Below the pieces are notes generated by a model. That model searched no databases. It saw nothing but the letters and a program-made list of their open reading frames with translations, and had not been told where the DNA came from. Both the position numbers and the translations under genes were made by a program. Shown here in pieces: positions 25,466 to 34,689 of a DNA stretch of 64,000 nt. Origin of the DNA: Actinomyces naeslundii (GTDB lineage: Bacteria > Actinomycetota > Actinomycetes > Actinomycetales > Actinomycetaceae); the NCBI RefSeq assembly GCF_001956585.1, contig NZ_MSRR01000003.1, forward strand, positions 97,891 to 161,890. Reading direction: 5' to 3'. Position 1 is the stretch's first letter, and each line of letters starts with the position of its first letter.

Positions 25466-26737
25466 ATGCCCGAGAACGAGAACATGCCCGACAGCACCAC
25501 CCCCGACGCCACGACTGACGCCACGGCCGATACTGCCGCACAGACCCCCGAGAAGGCTCAGACGACTCAGCTGAACGAGAAGGGGCGGAAGGACGGCGAG
25601 CCCGAGCAGCCCGAGCAGAAGGTCGACACGACCGACAAGTCTGCCAAGACCGACAAACCCAAGGCCTCTCGGCCCACGCACCCTGAGCCGGTGCACTCCA
25701 CCTCGGACCGCTCCGAGACCCTGCGGCGGGTCGACGGGCGCGAGATGCGCCTGGCCGTGGGCAACAGCCCTTTCCCGGTCGAGCAGACCGAGGCCTGGGA
25801 GCGCTTCGAGGAGGCCATGGGGCGTCCCCTGTGGGGGCGCTACCTCTATGAGGACGAGGGCAAGCCCGTAGCCGCCATCGCCCTGTACCGCTACGAGATG
25901 GGAGGTCAGACCTTCCTGTGGGCCAAGCACGGTCCGGTCTGGCTCAAGGAGCAGTCGCCCGAGCGTGAGGCGCACCTGCGCCGGCTGCTGCGCGCAGTGG
26001 TCAAGGAGCGCGACCGCTCCGTGCGCTTCATCCGCATGCACGCCCGCTACCGCGACACCGACCTGCGAGAGCTGCTGTCCACCATCACCTACGACCGTAC
26101 CTACGTCATCGACCTGGTGCCCAAGACGCCTGAGAAGATGGCGGCGGTCATGCCCAAGGACGGGCGCCGCGCGGTCAAGCGCGCCGAGCGCGTGGCCCGG
26201 GAGGCCGGCTGCACCATCAGCGACGAGACCGGTCTGAGCCGTGAGGAGTTCGACAAGGTCTACGAGGTCCTGCGTGAGACCGCTGAGCGCGACGGCTTCA
26301 AGCCTCACGACGCCGAGGTCTACTGGACCATGTTGACGGCCCTGGGGGAGAAGAACGCCCGCCTGTTCGTCCTGCGCAAGGACGGGGTCCCCCACGCCTG
26401 GGACCTCATCCTCACCTCCGGTAAGGACTCCGTGGCGTACTACGGCGCCTCCTCCAACGAGTCGCGTACCTTCCGCGGAGCAGAGGCCCTGGACTGGTGG
26501 GCCGCCTGCACCCTCGCTCAGGAGGGCTACCGCGGCCTGGACCTCATGGGCGCCGGCTCCACCCGTGTCCCCTCGCTCTACACGGTGGGTCAGTACAAGA
26601 AGCGCTACGCCCAGCACGTCACCGAGGTCGACGGCGCCTGGGACGTCCCGGTCTCCCGGGTCATCTACTCCGGGATGGCCACTGCCAAGCGCCTGCGTGA
26701 CGCACTGCGCGCGCGGCGTGGCTCACGGGAGCACTGA
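25466..26737 (+). CDS. FemAB-type peptidoglycan aminoacyltransferase
   Basis: A 423-aa GNAT-fold transferase of the FemABX/peptidyl-lipid II family, which moves an amino acid from aminoacyl-tRNA to the side chain of a peptidoglycan precursor on the cytoplasmic face. Residues 1-80 are disordered and charged, rich in Thr, Glu, Lys and Pro. The catalytic part shows [73 protein letters not shown] and [26 protein letters not shown], the usual C-terminal signature. Its ATG directly follows the TGA of the ATP-grasp ligase. The amino acid transferred cannot be read from sequence; a Lys donor would suit an Orn-Lys-D-Glu bridge. Confidence 0.85.
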   Translation: MPENENMPDSTTPDATTDATADTAAQTPEKAQTTQLNEKGRKDGEPEQPEQKVDTTDKSAKTDKPKASRPTHPEPVHSTSDRSETLRRVDGREMRLAVGNSPFPVEQTEAWERFEEAMGRPLWGRYLYEDEGKPVAAIALYRYEMGGQTFLWAKHGPVWLKEQSPEREAHLRRLLRAVVKERDRSVRFIRMHARYRDTDLRELLSTITYDRTYVIDLVPKTPEKMAAVMPKDGRRAVKRAERVAREAGCTISDETGLSREEFDKVYEVLRETAERDGFKPHDAEVYWTMLTALGEKNARLFVLRKDGVPHAWDLILTSGKDSVAYYGASSNESRTFRGAEALDWWAACTLAQEGYRGLDLMGAGSTRVPSLYTVGQYKKRYAQHVTEVDGAWDVPVSRVIYSGMATAKRLRDALRARRGSREH

Positions 26738-26755
26738 GTCCGCGCGCCCACGACG

Positions 26756-26761
26756 TAGACT
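26756..26761 (+). promoter_or_regulatory. Possible -10 element of the thrS operon
   Basis: TAGACT, 62 bases before the thrS start and 19 bases after the upstream stop codon. The -35 region is unconvincing (ACTGAG at 17-bp spacing). Confidence 0.3.
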
Positions 26762-26822
26762 CGCGGCCGAACCGGGGTGCACCAGTACAGCGCCCCATAC
26801 CGATGCAAGAGGAGACGAGCCC

Positions 26823-28874
26823 GTGTCAGACAAGCCCACGATCGATATCACCCTCGACGGCGCACCGCGCACCATCGAGGCGGGCACCACGGGGACGCTC
26901 CTCCTGCAGGACGCCGTCAAGAAGGACGGCGTCGTCGCGATGCGCGTCAACGGCGAGCCCTGGGACCTGGACCGCCAGGTCCCGGCAGGCGCCGTCGTCG
27001 AGCCCATCACCCTGTCCAGCGAGGACGGCCTGAACATCCTGCGCCACAGTGCCACCCACGTCATGGCGCAGGCCGTTCAGGAGATGTTCCCGGGGGTCGA
27101 TCTCGGCATCGGCCCCTTCATCACTGACGGCTTCTACTACGACTTCGGCGCCATCGACGCCGTCACCCCCGAGATGCTGCGCGAGATCGAGAAGCGCATG
27201 AAGCGGATCGTCAAGGAGGGGCAGCGCTTCGTGCGCCGTGACATCTCCGAGGCCGAGGGGCGCGAGGAGCTGGCGGACCAGCCCTACAAGCTCGAGCTCA
27301 TCACGACCAAGGGCGCGGGTGCCGAGGGGGCCTCGGTGGAGGTCGGTGCCGGGGGACTCACCATGTACGACAACGTCCGGCGCGACGGGAGCGTCGCCTG
27401 GACGGATCTGTGCCGCGGCCCCCACCTGCCCTCGACCCGCCTCATCGGACGGGGCTTCGCGCTGACCAAGTCCTCGTCGGCCTACTGGAAGGGCGACCAG
27501 TCCGGCGACTCCCTCCAGCGCATCTACGGAACCGCCTGGGCCAGCAAGGATGACCTCAAGGCCTACCAGACCCGTCTGGCCGAGGCCGCCAAGCGCGACC
27601 ACCGCAAGCTCGGCGCCGAGCTCGACCTCTACTCCTTCCCCGAGGAGATCGGCCCCGGCCTCGTGGTCTTCCATCCCAAGGGCGCCATGCTGCGCCACCA
27701 GATCGAGCAGTACGTCGTCGACCGCCACCAGGACTACGGCTTCGACTTCGTCCACACCCCCGAGATCTCCAAGGGCGGGCTCTTCCACACCTCGGGCCAT
27801 CTGCCCTACTACGCCGACACCATGTTCCCGCCCATGCTCGCCGATGAGGAGCGCGACGCCGAGGGCAACATCACCAAGGCCGGCCAGGAGTACTACCTCA
27901 AGGCCATGAACTGCCCGATGCACAACCTCATCTTCCGCTCCCGGGGGCGCTCCTACCGCGAGCTGCCGCTGCGCTTCTTCGAGATGGGCCACGACTACCG
28001 CTACGAGAAGTCCGGCGTCGTCCACGGCCTGACCCGCATGCGCGGTTTCACCCAGGACGACTCGCACACCTACTGCACGCCTGAGCAGGCCGGTGAGGAG
28101 ATCCGCTCCCAGATCGACTTCTTCCTGTCCATCCTCAAGGCCTTCGGGCTGACCGACTTCTACCTCGAGCTGTCCACCCGCGACGAGGACGGCGCCAAGA
28201 AGGACAAGTTCATCGGCTCCGACGCCGACTGGGCCGCCGCCACGCAGGCCCTTCAGGACGCCTGCGACGCCTCCGGGCTCGAGGTCGTCCCGGACCCCGG
28301 TGGTGCGGCCTTCTACGGTCCCAAGGTCTCGGTGCAGGTCAAGGACGCCATCGGCCGCACCTGGCAGATGTCCACCATCCAGTACGACTTCAACCAGCCC
28401 GAGCGCTTCGACCTGGAGTACACGGCCGCCGACGGTACCCACCAGCGCCCCATCATGATCCACTCCGCCAAGCTGGGCAGCGTGGAGCGTTTCATCGGGG
28501 TGCTCACCGAGCACTACGCTGGCGCCTTCCCCGCCTGGCTCTCGCCGGTGCAGGTCCGCCTCATCCCCGTCGCCGAGGCCTTCGACGCCTATGTCGACGA
28601 CGTCGCCGCCCAGCTGCGCGCCCAGGGTGTGCGCGTCGAGGTGGACCACTCCGACGACCGCTTCGGCAAGAAGATCCGCAACGCCTCGAAGGACAAGGTC
28701 CCCTTCACTCTCATCGCCGGTGGGGAGGACGCCGAGGCCGGCGCCGTCTCCTTCCGGTTCCGTGACGGCGAGCAGACCAACGGTGTTCCCGCCAAGGAGG
28801 CCGTGGCGCACATCGTCAGCGTCATCGACGCCCGTATCAACGACCCGGCGGGGGAGAAGCTGCACAGTGACTGA
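26823..28874 (+). CDS. thrS: Threonyl-tRNA synthetase
   Basis: Class II synthetase charging tRNA-Thr. The 683-aa protein has an N-terminal TGS domain (residues 1-60), the SAD editing domain with [12 protein letters not shown] and the zinc-like histidines, then the catalytic core: motif 2 [30 protein letters not shown], the zinc cysteine in KAMNCPMHN, and motif 3 [21 protein letters not shown], ending with the anticodon-binding domain ([14 protein letters not shown]). The GTG at 26823 has GAGGAG about eight bases upstream. First gene of the conserved actinobacterial thrS-HIT-pgsA-pimA run. No T-box structure was recognised upstream. Confidence 0.97.
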   Translation: MSDKPTIDITLDGAPRTIEAGTTGTLLLQDAVKKDGVVAMRVNGEPWDLDRQVPAGAVVEPITLSSEDGLNILRHSATHVMAQAVQEMFPGVDLGIGPFITDGFYYDFGAIDAVTPEMLREIEKRMKRIVKEGQRFVRRDISEAEGREELADQPYKLELITTKGAGAEGASVEVGAGGLTMYDNVRRDGSVAWTDLCRGPHLPSTRLIGRGFALTKSSSAYWKGDQSGDSLQRIYGTAWASKDDLKAYQTRLAEAAKRDHRKLGAELDLYSFPEEIGPGLVVFHPKGAMLRHQIEQYVVDRHQDYGFDFVHTPEISKGGLFHTSGHLPYYADTMFPPMLADEERDAEGNITKAGQEYYLKAMNCPMHNLIFRSRGRSYRELPLRFFEMGHDYRYEKSGVVHGLTRMRGFTQDDSHTYCTPEQAGEEIRSQIDFFLSILKAFGLTDFYLELSTRDEDGAKKDKFIGSDADWAAATQALQDACDASGLEVVPDPGGAAFYGPKVSVQVKDAIGRTWQMSTIQYDFNQPERFDLEYTAADGTHQRPIMIHSAKLGSVERFIGVLTEHYAGAFPAWLSPVQVRLIPVAEAFDAYVDDVAAQLRAQGVRVEVDHSDDRFGKKIRNASKDKVPFTLIAGGEDAEAGAVSFRFRDGEQTNGVPAKEAVAHIVSVIDARINDPAGEKLHSD

Positions 28875-29493
28875 GGACGTGAGCGAGGAGAGGACTGAGG
28901 AGAGGCCCACAGGCCTCCCCGCCGGTGACGGTGTCGCGGCGGAGGTGCCCTTCTACCACGAGGACGCCCCGCAGGCCTTTCAGCGCCTGTGGACGCCGCA
29001 CCGCATGGTCTACATCGGTGGGCAGAACAGGCCCACCGACGACACCCCTGACCAGTGCCCCTTCTGTACGGGACCGACTCGCAGCGACGAGGAGGCACTG
29101 ATCGTCCACCGGGGTGAGACCAGTTACGTCATCATGAATCTCTACCCCTACAACACCGGCCACCTGTTGGTGTGCCCCTACCGGCACATCTCCGACTGGA
29201 CCGAGGCCACCGCGGCTGAGCGCGAGGAGATCGGTCGACTGACCGCCACGGCTATGAGCGTCGTGCGCTCGGTGAGCCACCCCCACGGCTTCAACCTGGG
29301 GATGAATCAGGGAGAGGTCGCCGGAGCGGGAATCGCCGCCCACCTCCACCAGCACATCGTGCCGCGCTGGAAGGGGGACGCGAACTTCATGCCCATCATC
29401 GGTCGGACCAAGCCGGTTCCCCAGCTCCTCGGCGAGCAGCGGGACATGCTCGCCTCGGCCTGGACCACCGGTGCTCAGGGGCCTGGGGACTGA
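28867..29493 (+). CDS. HIT family nucleotide hydrolase/phosphorylase
   Basis: A 208-aa histidine-triad protein. The catalytic [10 protein letters not shown] motif (His159, His161, His163) and a CPFC pair (Cys64-Cys67), probably zinc-binding, are visible, with [17 protein letters not shown] between them. Close relatives in actinobacteria (the Mycobacterium Rv2613c type) act as diadenosine tetraphosphate phosphorylases; the substrate here is inferred. The GTG at 28867 overlaps the thrS stop by eight bases, so it is translationally coupled. The first 25 residues are a charged, variable extension. It is followed after 115 nt by pgsA, the same order as in mycobacteria. Confidence 0.88.
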   Translation: MTEDVSEERTEERPTGLPAGDGVAAEVPFYHEDAPQAFQRLWTPHRMVYIGGQNRPTDDTPDQCPFCTGPTRSDEEALIVHRGETSYVIMNLYPYNTGHLLVCPYRHISDWTEATAAEREEIGRLTATAMSVVRSVSHPHGFNLGMNQGEVAGAGIAAHLHQHIVPRWKGDANFMPIIGRTKPVPQLLGEQRDMLASAWTTGAQGPGD

Positions 29494-29528
29494 TACCCCT
29501 TGTCACTCCGCGACGATCACCGCCATGC

Positions 29529-29550
29529 TGAGACGCTCCTGCCCGTCTCA
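29529..29550 (+). terminator. Small hairpin between HIT gene and pgsA
   Basis: TGAGACG/CGTCTCA, 7-bp stem with an 8-nt loop in the 115-nt gap. No T tract; it may be an attenuating or mRNA-end structure rather than a full terminator. Confidence 0.3.
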
Positions 29551-29608
29551 GCTCACCTTGTTCGGCTGATCGACTCACCGACTCCTTCATCTCAGAACTA
29601 AGGACTCC

Positions 29609-30241
29609 ATGCTCGGCAACCACGGACGTGGTCTGACCAAGGCCCTGTTCACCCGCCCCGCCCTCGCTCTCGGTCGGCTCGGGGTGACTCCCAACATGCT
29701 CACCGTCACCGGGACGATCCTGTCGGTGACGGCAGCGGTCACCCTCCTGCCCCGAGGGCACTTCGTGGCAGGCCCTCTTGTCCTGCTCGTGGTACTGGTG
29801 GCCGACTCCTTCGACGGGATCCTGGCACGGGCCACCGCCAGGAGCTCGGTCTTCGGAGCCTTCCTGGACTCCACCATGGATCGTCTGGCCGACGGCGCCG
29901 TCCTGGGATCCCTGGCGGCCTGGGCCGCGCTGTCCATGCCTGCCGGCACGCTGCGTACCACGACGATCGTGGCCGCCCTGGCCGCCATGATCCTGGCGGC
30001 CACCGTCCCCTACGCCCGGGCTCGGGCCGAGTCGATCGGTGCCACGGCCAAGGTGGGGATCGCTGAGCGCACCGACCGTCTCCTCGTGGCGCTCGGCGCC
30101 ACTTTCGTCGTAGGACTAGGCGCGCCCCAGTGGGTGCTGACCGCGGCGCTCGGCTACGTGGCGATCGCCTCCTTCATCACCGTGATCCAACGCGTGTGGA
30201 CCGTCTACCGCCAGACCCAGCGGACAGGAGAACCTGCATGA
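29609..30241 (+). CDS. pgsA: CDP-alcohol phosphatidyltransferase (phosphatidylinositol phosphate synthase)
   Basis: A 210-aa integral membrane enzyme with the complete CDP-alcohol phosphotransferase signature D-x2-DG-x2-AR-x8-G-x3-D-x3-D at residues 66-91 (Asp66, Asp69, Gly70, Arg74, Gly83, Asp87, Asp91). Five or six hydrophobic helices surround it. By position between the HIT gene and the PIM acyltransferase it matches mycobacterial PgsA1, which makes phosphatidylinositol phosphate from CDP-diacylglycerol and inositol phosphate. The ATG at 29609 has AAGGA upstream. Its stop overlaps the next start (ATGA). Confidence 0.92.
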   Translation: MLGNHGRGLTKALFTRPALALGRLGVTPNMLTVTGTILSVTAAVTLLPRGHFVAGPLVLLVVLVADSFDGILARATARSSVFGAFLDSTMDRLADGAVLGSLAAWAALSMPAGTLRTTTIVAALAAMILAATVPYARARAESIGATAKVGIAERTDRLLVALGATFVVGLGAPQWVLTAALGYVAIASFITVIQRVWTVYRQTQRTGEPA

Positions 30242-31236
30242 GGATGCGACTGCCCACGGTCTCCGACGCCTACCGCCTGGCCTGGCTCGGTACCCGCCGC
30301 CTGCCCGCTCCGGTGGGCTACGGCCTGGCGCATACCGTCGCGGACGCTCTGTGGGCCTGGCACCGTCTGCGGCGCTCCACCACCGGTGTCGGACAGCTTG
30401 AGCGCAACCTGTCCCGTGTCCTTCCCAGTGGGACACCACCGCGCTCACTGCGCCGGGCCACGCGAGCGGGAATGCGCTCCTACATGCGCTACTTCTACGA
30501 GGCCTTCGCCCTGCCCGGAATCACCTCGGAGCAGGTCCTTGCGCGGGTACGCGCGGATCTCGACCCCCAGCTGCACGAGGACGTACGCGCAGGCAGCATC
30601 GTCATGGCGCTGCCGCATATGGGTAACTGGGACCTCATCGGCGCCTGGGCCTGCCGTGAGCTCGCCACCGTCCTCACTGTTGCCGAGCGTCTCAAGCCTG
30701 ACGACCTCTTCGAGCAGTTCGTCTCCTTCCGAGAGGGACTGGGGATGCGGATCATCGGCCAGGCCCACGGGGAGAAGGTCTTCGACCGGCTCCTTGAGGT
30801 GGCCGGTCAAGGTCACTACGTCGTGGCCCTTCTGGCCGACCGGGACCTGTCCTCGGCCGGTATCACCGTCCAGCTGGGTGACGCCACCGCCCGGGTCGCG
30901 GCTGGACCGGCCGCGATCGCCCAGCGTCTGGGACGGCCCCTGTACGCCGCTGCGATCCACTACGAGCCCCTGACCGGTGAGCGACGCCGTCGGGCAGGGT
31001 CTCCCTGGGGGCTGGTCCTGACCGCCCGCAAGGTTCCGGCGCCGTCCCAGCTGGTGGGGCGGGACCAGGTAGCAGCGCACACCCGGGCCTGGGTCGCCGA
31101 GCTCGCGCCGTTGATCGCCGAGCACGCCGAGGACTGGCACATGCTTCAACCCGTCTTCGACGCCGACCTGGACCAGGAGCGCCTGGCCCGCAGCCATGCC
31201 CGCGAGCAGCAGGTCGCCAACAAGGAGGACGTATGA
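30238..31236 (+). CDS. Phosphatidylinositol mannoside acyltransferase
   Basis: A 332-aa membrane-associated acyltransferase of the lauroyl/myristoyl (LpxL/HtrB-like) family. The catalytic HX4D motif is in MALPHMGNWDLIGAW (His127, Asp132), with FLADRDLSS-like and GPAAIAQRLGRPLYAAAIHYEP segments later. Its place between pgsA and pimA matches mycobacterial Rv2611c (PatA), which acylates the mannose of phosphatidylinositol mannosides. The ATG overlaps the pgsA stop and follows AGGAG; the stop overlaps the pimA start (ATGA). Confidence 0.9.
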   Translation: MRMRLPTVSDAYRLAWLGTRRLPAPVGYGLAHTVADALWAWHRLRRSTTGVGQLERNLSRVLPSGTPPRSLRRATRAGMRSYMRYFYEAFALPGITSEQVLARVRADLDPQLHEDVRAGSIVMALPHMGNWDLIGAWACRELATVLTVAERLKPDDLFEQFVSFREGLGMRIIGQAHGEKVFDRLLEVAGQGHYVVALLADRDLSSAGITVQLGDATARVAAGPAAIAQRLGRPLYAAAIHYEPLTGERRRRAGSPWGLVLTARKVPAPSQLVGRDQVAAHTRAWVAELAPLIAEHAEDWHMLQPVFDADLDQERLARSHAREQQVANKEDV

Positions 31237-32414
31237 GGATCGGCATTGTCTGCCCGTACTCCTTCGACGCGCACGGAGGCGTCCAGGTTCATGTCATGGA
31301 CCTGGCCGGTGAGCTGTTCCGACGCGGCCATGAGGTTCAGGTCCTCGCACCGGCGTCCCAGGACACCGAACTGCCGGACTGGGTCACCAGCGCCGGGGAC
31401 TCCATCGCCATCCCCTACAACGGCTCGGTGGCGCGCCTGAACTTCGGTGCGCTCGTGGCCCGACGGGCCAGGCGGTGGCTGGAGGCCGGCGACTTCGACA
31501 TCCTGCACATCCACGAGCCCATCACCCCCAGTGTCGGGATGCTGACCCTCCAGGCAGCCACCGGCCCGGTCGTGGGCACCTTCCACGCCGCCATGGACCG
31601 TTCGCTGGCTCGTGAGCTGCTGAGCCCGGCGACGGTGCCGCTCATAGAGAAGCTCTCGGCGCGCATCGCCGTCTCGGAGGAGGCTCGCCGCACCCTCATC
31701 CAGTACCACGGCGGCGACGCCGTCGTCATCCCCAACGGGGTCAACGTCGCTCCCTTCGCCGGCGCGCCCAAGGACGACCCCCGCTTCCAAGGGACTGAGG
31801 ACGCCCCCACCATCTCCTTCCTGGGGCGTCTCGACGAGCCTCGCAAGGGGCTGCGAGTCCTGGCTGACGCCATTCCCACCGTGCTGGAGTCCGTACCGGG
31901 GGCGCGCTTCCTCATCGCCGGTCGCGGCCAGGCCCAGGAGATCCGCGATGAGCTCGCACGTTTCGGTGACTCCGTGGTCTTCCTGGGGGGAGTCAGTGAC
32001 GAGGACAAGGCCGCTATGCTGGCCTCGGCCACCTGCTACGTGGCTCCGCAGACCGGTGGGGAGTCCTTCGGGATCGTCCTGGTCGAGGCCATGGCCGCAG
32101 GCACCCGGGTCATCGCCTCCGACCTCAAGGCCTTCTCCGACGTACTCGCCGAAGGACGCTACGGGGCGCTGTTCAGCAACGAGGACGGCGGCGACCTGGC
32201 CCGAGTCATCATTGACACCTTGCGGGATGTTCCCGCGGCTCAGGCCCGTCAGAAGGCGGCCTCCCGGGTCGTGGGACGCTACGATTGGGCAACGGTCACC
32301 GATGAGGTGCTCGACGTCTACGACATGGCTCTGTCCACGGCCCACACCCGCGTGACTCCCGCACCCGGCTCACGGACGATGCTGGGCCGGCTGCGCGACG
32401 CCCTGGACGACTAG
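31233..32414 (+). CDS. pimA: Phosphatidylinositol alpha-mannosyltransferase
   Basis: A 393-aa GT4 glycosyltransferase adding the first mannose from GDP-mannose to phosphatidylinositol on the cytoplasmic face of the membrane. Visible are the N-terminal Gly-rich donor-side loop FDAHGGVQVHVMDLAGEL, FHAAMDRS, SEEARRTLIQYHGGDAVVIPNGV, SFLGRLDEPRKGLRVL and the EX7E block GGESFGIVLVEAMAAG. AAGGAGG precedes the ATG, which overlaps the upstream stop. With pgsA and the acyltransferase it forms the early PIM pathway. Confidence 0.94.
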   Translation: MRIGIVCPYSFDAHGGVQVHVMDLAGELFRRGHEVQVLAPASQDTELPDWVTSAGDSIAIPYNGSVARLNFGALVARRARRWLEAGDFDILHIHEPITPSVGMLTLQAATGPVVGTFHAAMDRSLARELLSPATVPLIEKLSARIAVSEEARRTLIQYHGGDAVVIPNGVNVAPFAGAPKDDPRFQGTEDAPTISFLGRLDEPRKGLRVLADAIPTVLESVPGARFLIAGRGQAQEIRDELARFGDSVVFLGGVSDEDKAAMLASATCYVAPQTGGESFGIVLVEAMAAGTRVIASDLKAFSDVLAEGRYGALFSNEDGGDLARVIIDTLRDVPAAQARQKAASRVVGRYDWATVTDEVLDVYDMALSTAHTRVTPAPGSRTMLGRLRDALDD

Positions 32415-32446
32415 CAGCTGATTTCAGGAGTGACGAGGGACCGACC

Positions 32447-33211
32447 ATGACGACCATGACGACAGCGGTGACCGAAGCGACCGGCATCCCCACCGGCATC
32501 CCCACCAACACGGTCGCAGTGCTCCCAGCGGTGTCCTCCGGGACGCCGGCCGCGATGCTGTCGGCGTGGAGCCTTGTCGCGGTGCTCGTCGGGCTGGCCG
32601 TGGCCATCGGATGGGCCCTGTACGCCCGAGCAGTTCGCGTCGACCGCCTGCACCGCCAGGTCCTGGGATCACGCGCCACGCTCGAGGCCCAGCTCGTCCA
32701 TCGGGCCGAGGCCGCGGCGGACCTGGCCACTACCCGTGCTCTGGACCCCGCCTCCAGCCTGCTGCTCACCAGGGCCGCCCGCGAGGCGCTCGATGCCGAG
32801 GGCCCCATCGTCGACGACGGACTCGACACCTCGCCGCGCCTCGATGCCGCAACTGATGCCGCAGGCGTGGCGGCCGGGGCCGTGCGGGCCACGCGCAGCC
32901 GTGCCCTCATTGAGTCCGATCTCAGCCGGGTCCTTCGCACGGTGGTCTCCGAGTCCGCTCGCTGCGAGCTGTCCGAGGACCCGTTGAGCAGGCCTGCTCT
33001 CAGTCGGCTGGATCGGGCCTGCTCCCGCCTGATTCTGGCCCGCAGGTTCCACAACACCCATGTCAGCGAGGCCCAGGCGCTCAGGAGCCGGCTGCTCGTT
33101 CGGGTGTGTCACCTGGCCGGGCACGCTCCCATGCCCCAGACCTTCGACGCCGACGACGACACCACCCCCGAGGCGCAGCCGACCCACGACGACGAGGTGC
33201 AACCGAGGTGA
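32447..33211 (+). CDS. LemA-like single-pass membrane protein
   Basis: A 254-aa protein with about 40 variable N-terminal residues, one transmembrane segment (AWSLVAVLVGLAVAIGWALYA) and a long helical cytoplasmic part. The run VDRLHRQVLGSRATLEAQLVHRAEAAADLA after the membrane helix and the C-terminal LILARRFHNTHVSEAQALRSRLLV..LAGHAPMPQTFD resemble divergent LemA-family proteins often found after pimA in actinobacteria. The tail is acidic. GAGGGA precedes the ATG; a second ATG nine bases later is possible. It ends four bases before the PrsW gene and may act with it, but no function is established. Confidence 0.7.
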   Translation: MTTMTTAVTEATGIPTGIPTNTVAVLPAVSSGTPAAMLSAWSLVAVLVGLAVAIGWALYARAVRVDRLHRQVLGSRATLEAQLVHRAEAAADLATTRALDPASSLLLTRAAREALDAEGPIVDDGLDTSPRLDAATDAAGVAAGAVRATRSRALIESDLSRVLRTVVSESARCELSEDPLSRPALSRLDRACSRLILARRFHNTHVSEAQALRSRLLVRVCHLAGHAPMPQTFDADDDTTPEAQPTHDDEVQPR

Positions 33212-33215
33212 ACCA

Positions 33216-34496
33216 ATGAGCATGCCCCCCAGCCCCTGGGCACCCCGCCCCGGATACCAGCGCTCCAGCGCATTGCCGCAGACCTCCACCGGTACCAGTG
33301 CGCGTCCCGGCATCGGGCAGCGTTACCAGGTCCACCGGGAGAGTGCGCCCTTCGCTCCAGAGGGACGGGCTGATCCGCAGGCCGTGCCGGCCTGGACTCG
33401 CCCAGGTCCGCACTCCGAGAGAAGAACGGGTGAGTTCATCGCACGGCTGGTTCTCGCACTGCTCGGTGCTGGTCTCATGCTCGTCGTCATCTGGCTCGCC
33501 TCTCAGTCGGCCTCGGACCTCTCCGTGCTGTCCGCGGCTATTCTCCTGGCTCTCATCCCCCTGGGGCTCGTACTCCTCGTCGTGTTCTGGATCGACCGCT
33601 GGGAGCCCGAGCCACTCCCTACTCTTATCGTCGCCTTCCTGTGGGGAGCCGGTGTGTCCACCGCCATCTCCATGCTGGTCAACACCACGGTGCTCTACGC
33701 CGCGGCCGAGTCCACACTCAGCCTGGAGGGGGCCTTCCAGATCTCGGCAGTGGTCTCTGCGCCGCTCATCGAGGAGACCACCAAGGGCCTCGGCGTCCTC
33801 ATCATCTTCCTCATCTGGAGACGTACCTTCAACGGGGCCGTCGACGGGCTCGTCTACGCCTCCGTCGTCGCGGCTGGCTTCGCCTTCGCCGAGAACATCG
33901 GCTACTTCATCAGGTACTGGGACTCCATCACCGGCATCTTCATCGTCAGGGGTCTGTTCTCGCCCTTCGCTCACGTGACCTTCACCGCCTGCACGGGATT
34001 GGCCATCGGCATGTCCGCAAGGCGCCGCTCACCGGCGGCCTGGGTCTGGATGACCCCGATCGGCCTGGTCTGCGCGATCACCTTGCACGCCATCTGGAAC
34101 GGAGTCATCGCCAGCGGGAACCCCGTCGTGATGTTCGTTCTGGTGAGTGTTCCGGTGTTCATCGTCAGCATGGGGATCGTGGCGTGGTTGCGTTGGGCCG
34201 AACGTATGACCATGCGCAGCAGGCTCGATGACTACGCCCGTGCAGGCTGGTTCGCACCGGCCGAGGTCCAGATGCTCACCACCGGAAAGGGTCGCCGGTT
34301 GGGCAGGCGCTGGGCCGTCTCCCGAGGACCGCAGGCGGTGCACGCGATGGCCGTCTTCCAGAAGACTGCCGCGGAGCTCGCCCAGCTGCGTCAGCAGGCC
34401 GTGGACGGTCACGCCCAGGCCGATTTCTCCGCCAAGGAGTCCGAGCTGCTCGACCGTATCACCTTGGCTCGCCGTACCTTCCTCGGAGGCCAGTAG
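33216..34496 (+). CDS. PrsW family intramembrane metalloprotease
   Basis: A 426-aa multi-pass membrane protein of the PrsW family (CPBP/Abi-like), which in Bacillus cleaves an anti-sigma factor. A proline-rich cytoplasmic leader of about 70 residues precedes about eight hydrophobic segments. Family motifs are clear: EETTK in SAPLIEETTKGLG (Glu186, Glu187), FAFAENIGYFIRYW, SPFAHVTFTACTG and LHAIWNG, which supply the metal ligands. A soluble C-terminal tail of about 90 residues follows. GAGGTG lies five bases before the ATG, and the gene starts four bases after the LemA-like gene. The substrate is unknown; no sigma/anti-sigma pair is adjacent. Confidence 0.9.
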   Translation: MSMPPSPWAPRPGYQRSSALPQTSTGTSARPGIGQRYQVHRESAPFAPEGRADPQAVPAWTRPGPHSERRTGEFIARLVLALLGAGLMLVVIWLASQSASDLSVLSAAILLALIPLGLVLLVVFWIDRWEPEPLPTLIVAFLWGAGVSTAISMLVNTTVLYAAAESTLSLEGAFQISAVVSAPLIEETTKGLGVLIIFLIWRRTFNGAVDGLVYASVVAAGFAFAENIGYFIRYWDSITGIFIVRGLFSPFAHVTFTACTGLAIGMSARRRSPAAWVWMTPIGLVCAITLHAIWNGVIASGNPVVMFVLVSVPVFIVSMGIVAWLRWAERMTMRSRLDDYARAGWFAPAEVQMLTTGKGRRLGRRWAVSRGPQAVHAMAVFQKTAAELAQLRQQAVDGHAQADFSAKESELLDRITLARRTFLGGQ

Positions 34497-34599
34497 GAAC
34501 CACGTGAAAGTCACGCCGATCCGGCGGGCGCCTGCGGACGCGGGCGGCCCGGGGCTCACAGCACGAGCGAGTCGAGCCGGTCGCGGACCGAGGAGTAGC

Positions 34600-34689
34600 A
34601 TGCGCAGCGTCAGCATCTTTTCACGGAGCCGTCGGTCCTGCTCCGGCGTGGACACGACCGACGGCTCACGGACCGAGGATCACGATTGA
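34600..34689 (+). CDS. 29-aa leader reading frame coupled to pdxS
   Basis: An ATG at 34600, four bases after GAGGAG, opens a 29-codon frame ([20 protein letters not shown]..) that ends with a TGA at 34687-34689 overlapping the TTG start of pdxS (TTGA). The frame contains the 12-bp hairpin described at 34626-34667. The arrangement is that of a translationally coupled leader peptide, but it could also be chance in this GC-rich DNA: a TAGCAT hexamer overlapping the ATG could instead be a -10 element. No similarity to a known peptide was recognised. Confidence 0.35.
   Translation: MRSVSIFSRSRRSCSGVDTTDGSRTEDHD
34626..34667 (+). promoter_or_regulatory. Long-stem hairpin just upstream of the pdxS ribosome-binding site
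   Basis: A perfect 12-bp stem GAGCCGTCGGTC/GACCGACGGCTC with an 18-nt loop, ending about seven bases before the pdxS Shine-Dalgarno. It may terminate transcription from the PrsW gene or act as a leader structure for pdxS. Confidence 0.5.

Noticed and set aside
24053-26617. 854-codon minus-strand open frame across the ATP-grasp and FemAB genes
   Set aside because: It spans two real plus-strand genes and the gap before them, and reads as low-complexity Gly/Val/Leu/Asp. Not a gene.
26738-26822. T-box riboswitch upstream of thrS
   Set aside because: The leader is only about 85 nt including the stop of the previous gene and shows no T-box sequence or specifier stem.
26826-28910. 694-codon minus-strand open frame opposite thrS
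   Set aside because: Exact antisense shadow of threonyl-tRNA synthetase, with no homology-like motifs.
34029-34655. 208-codon minus-strand frame between the PrsW and pdxS genes
   Set aside because: Mostly antisense to the PrsW coding region; the part in the gap is better explained by the hairpin and leader of pdxS.
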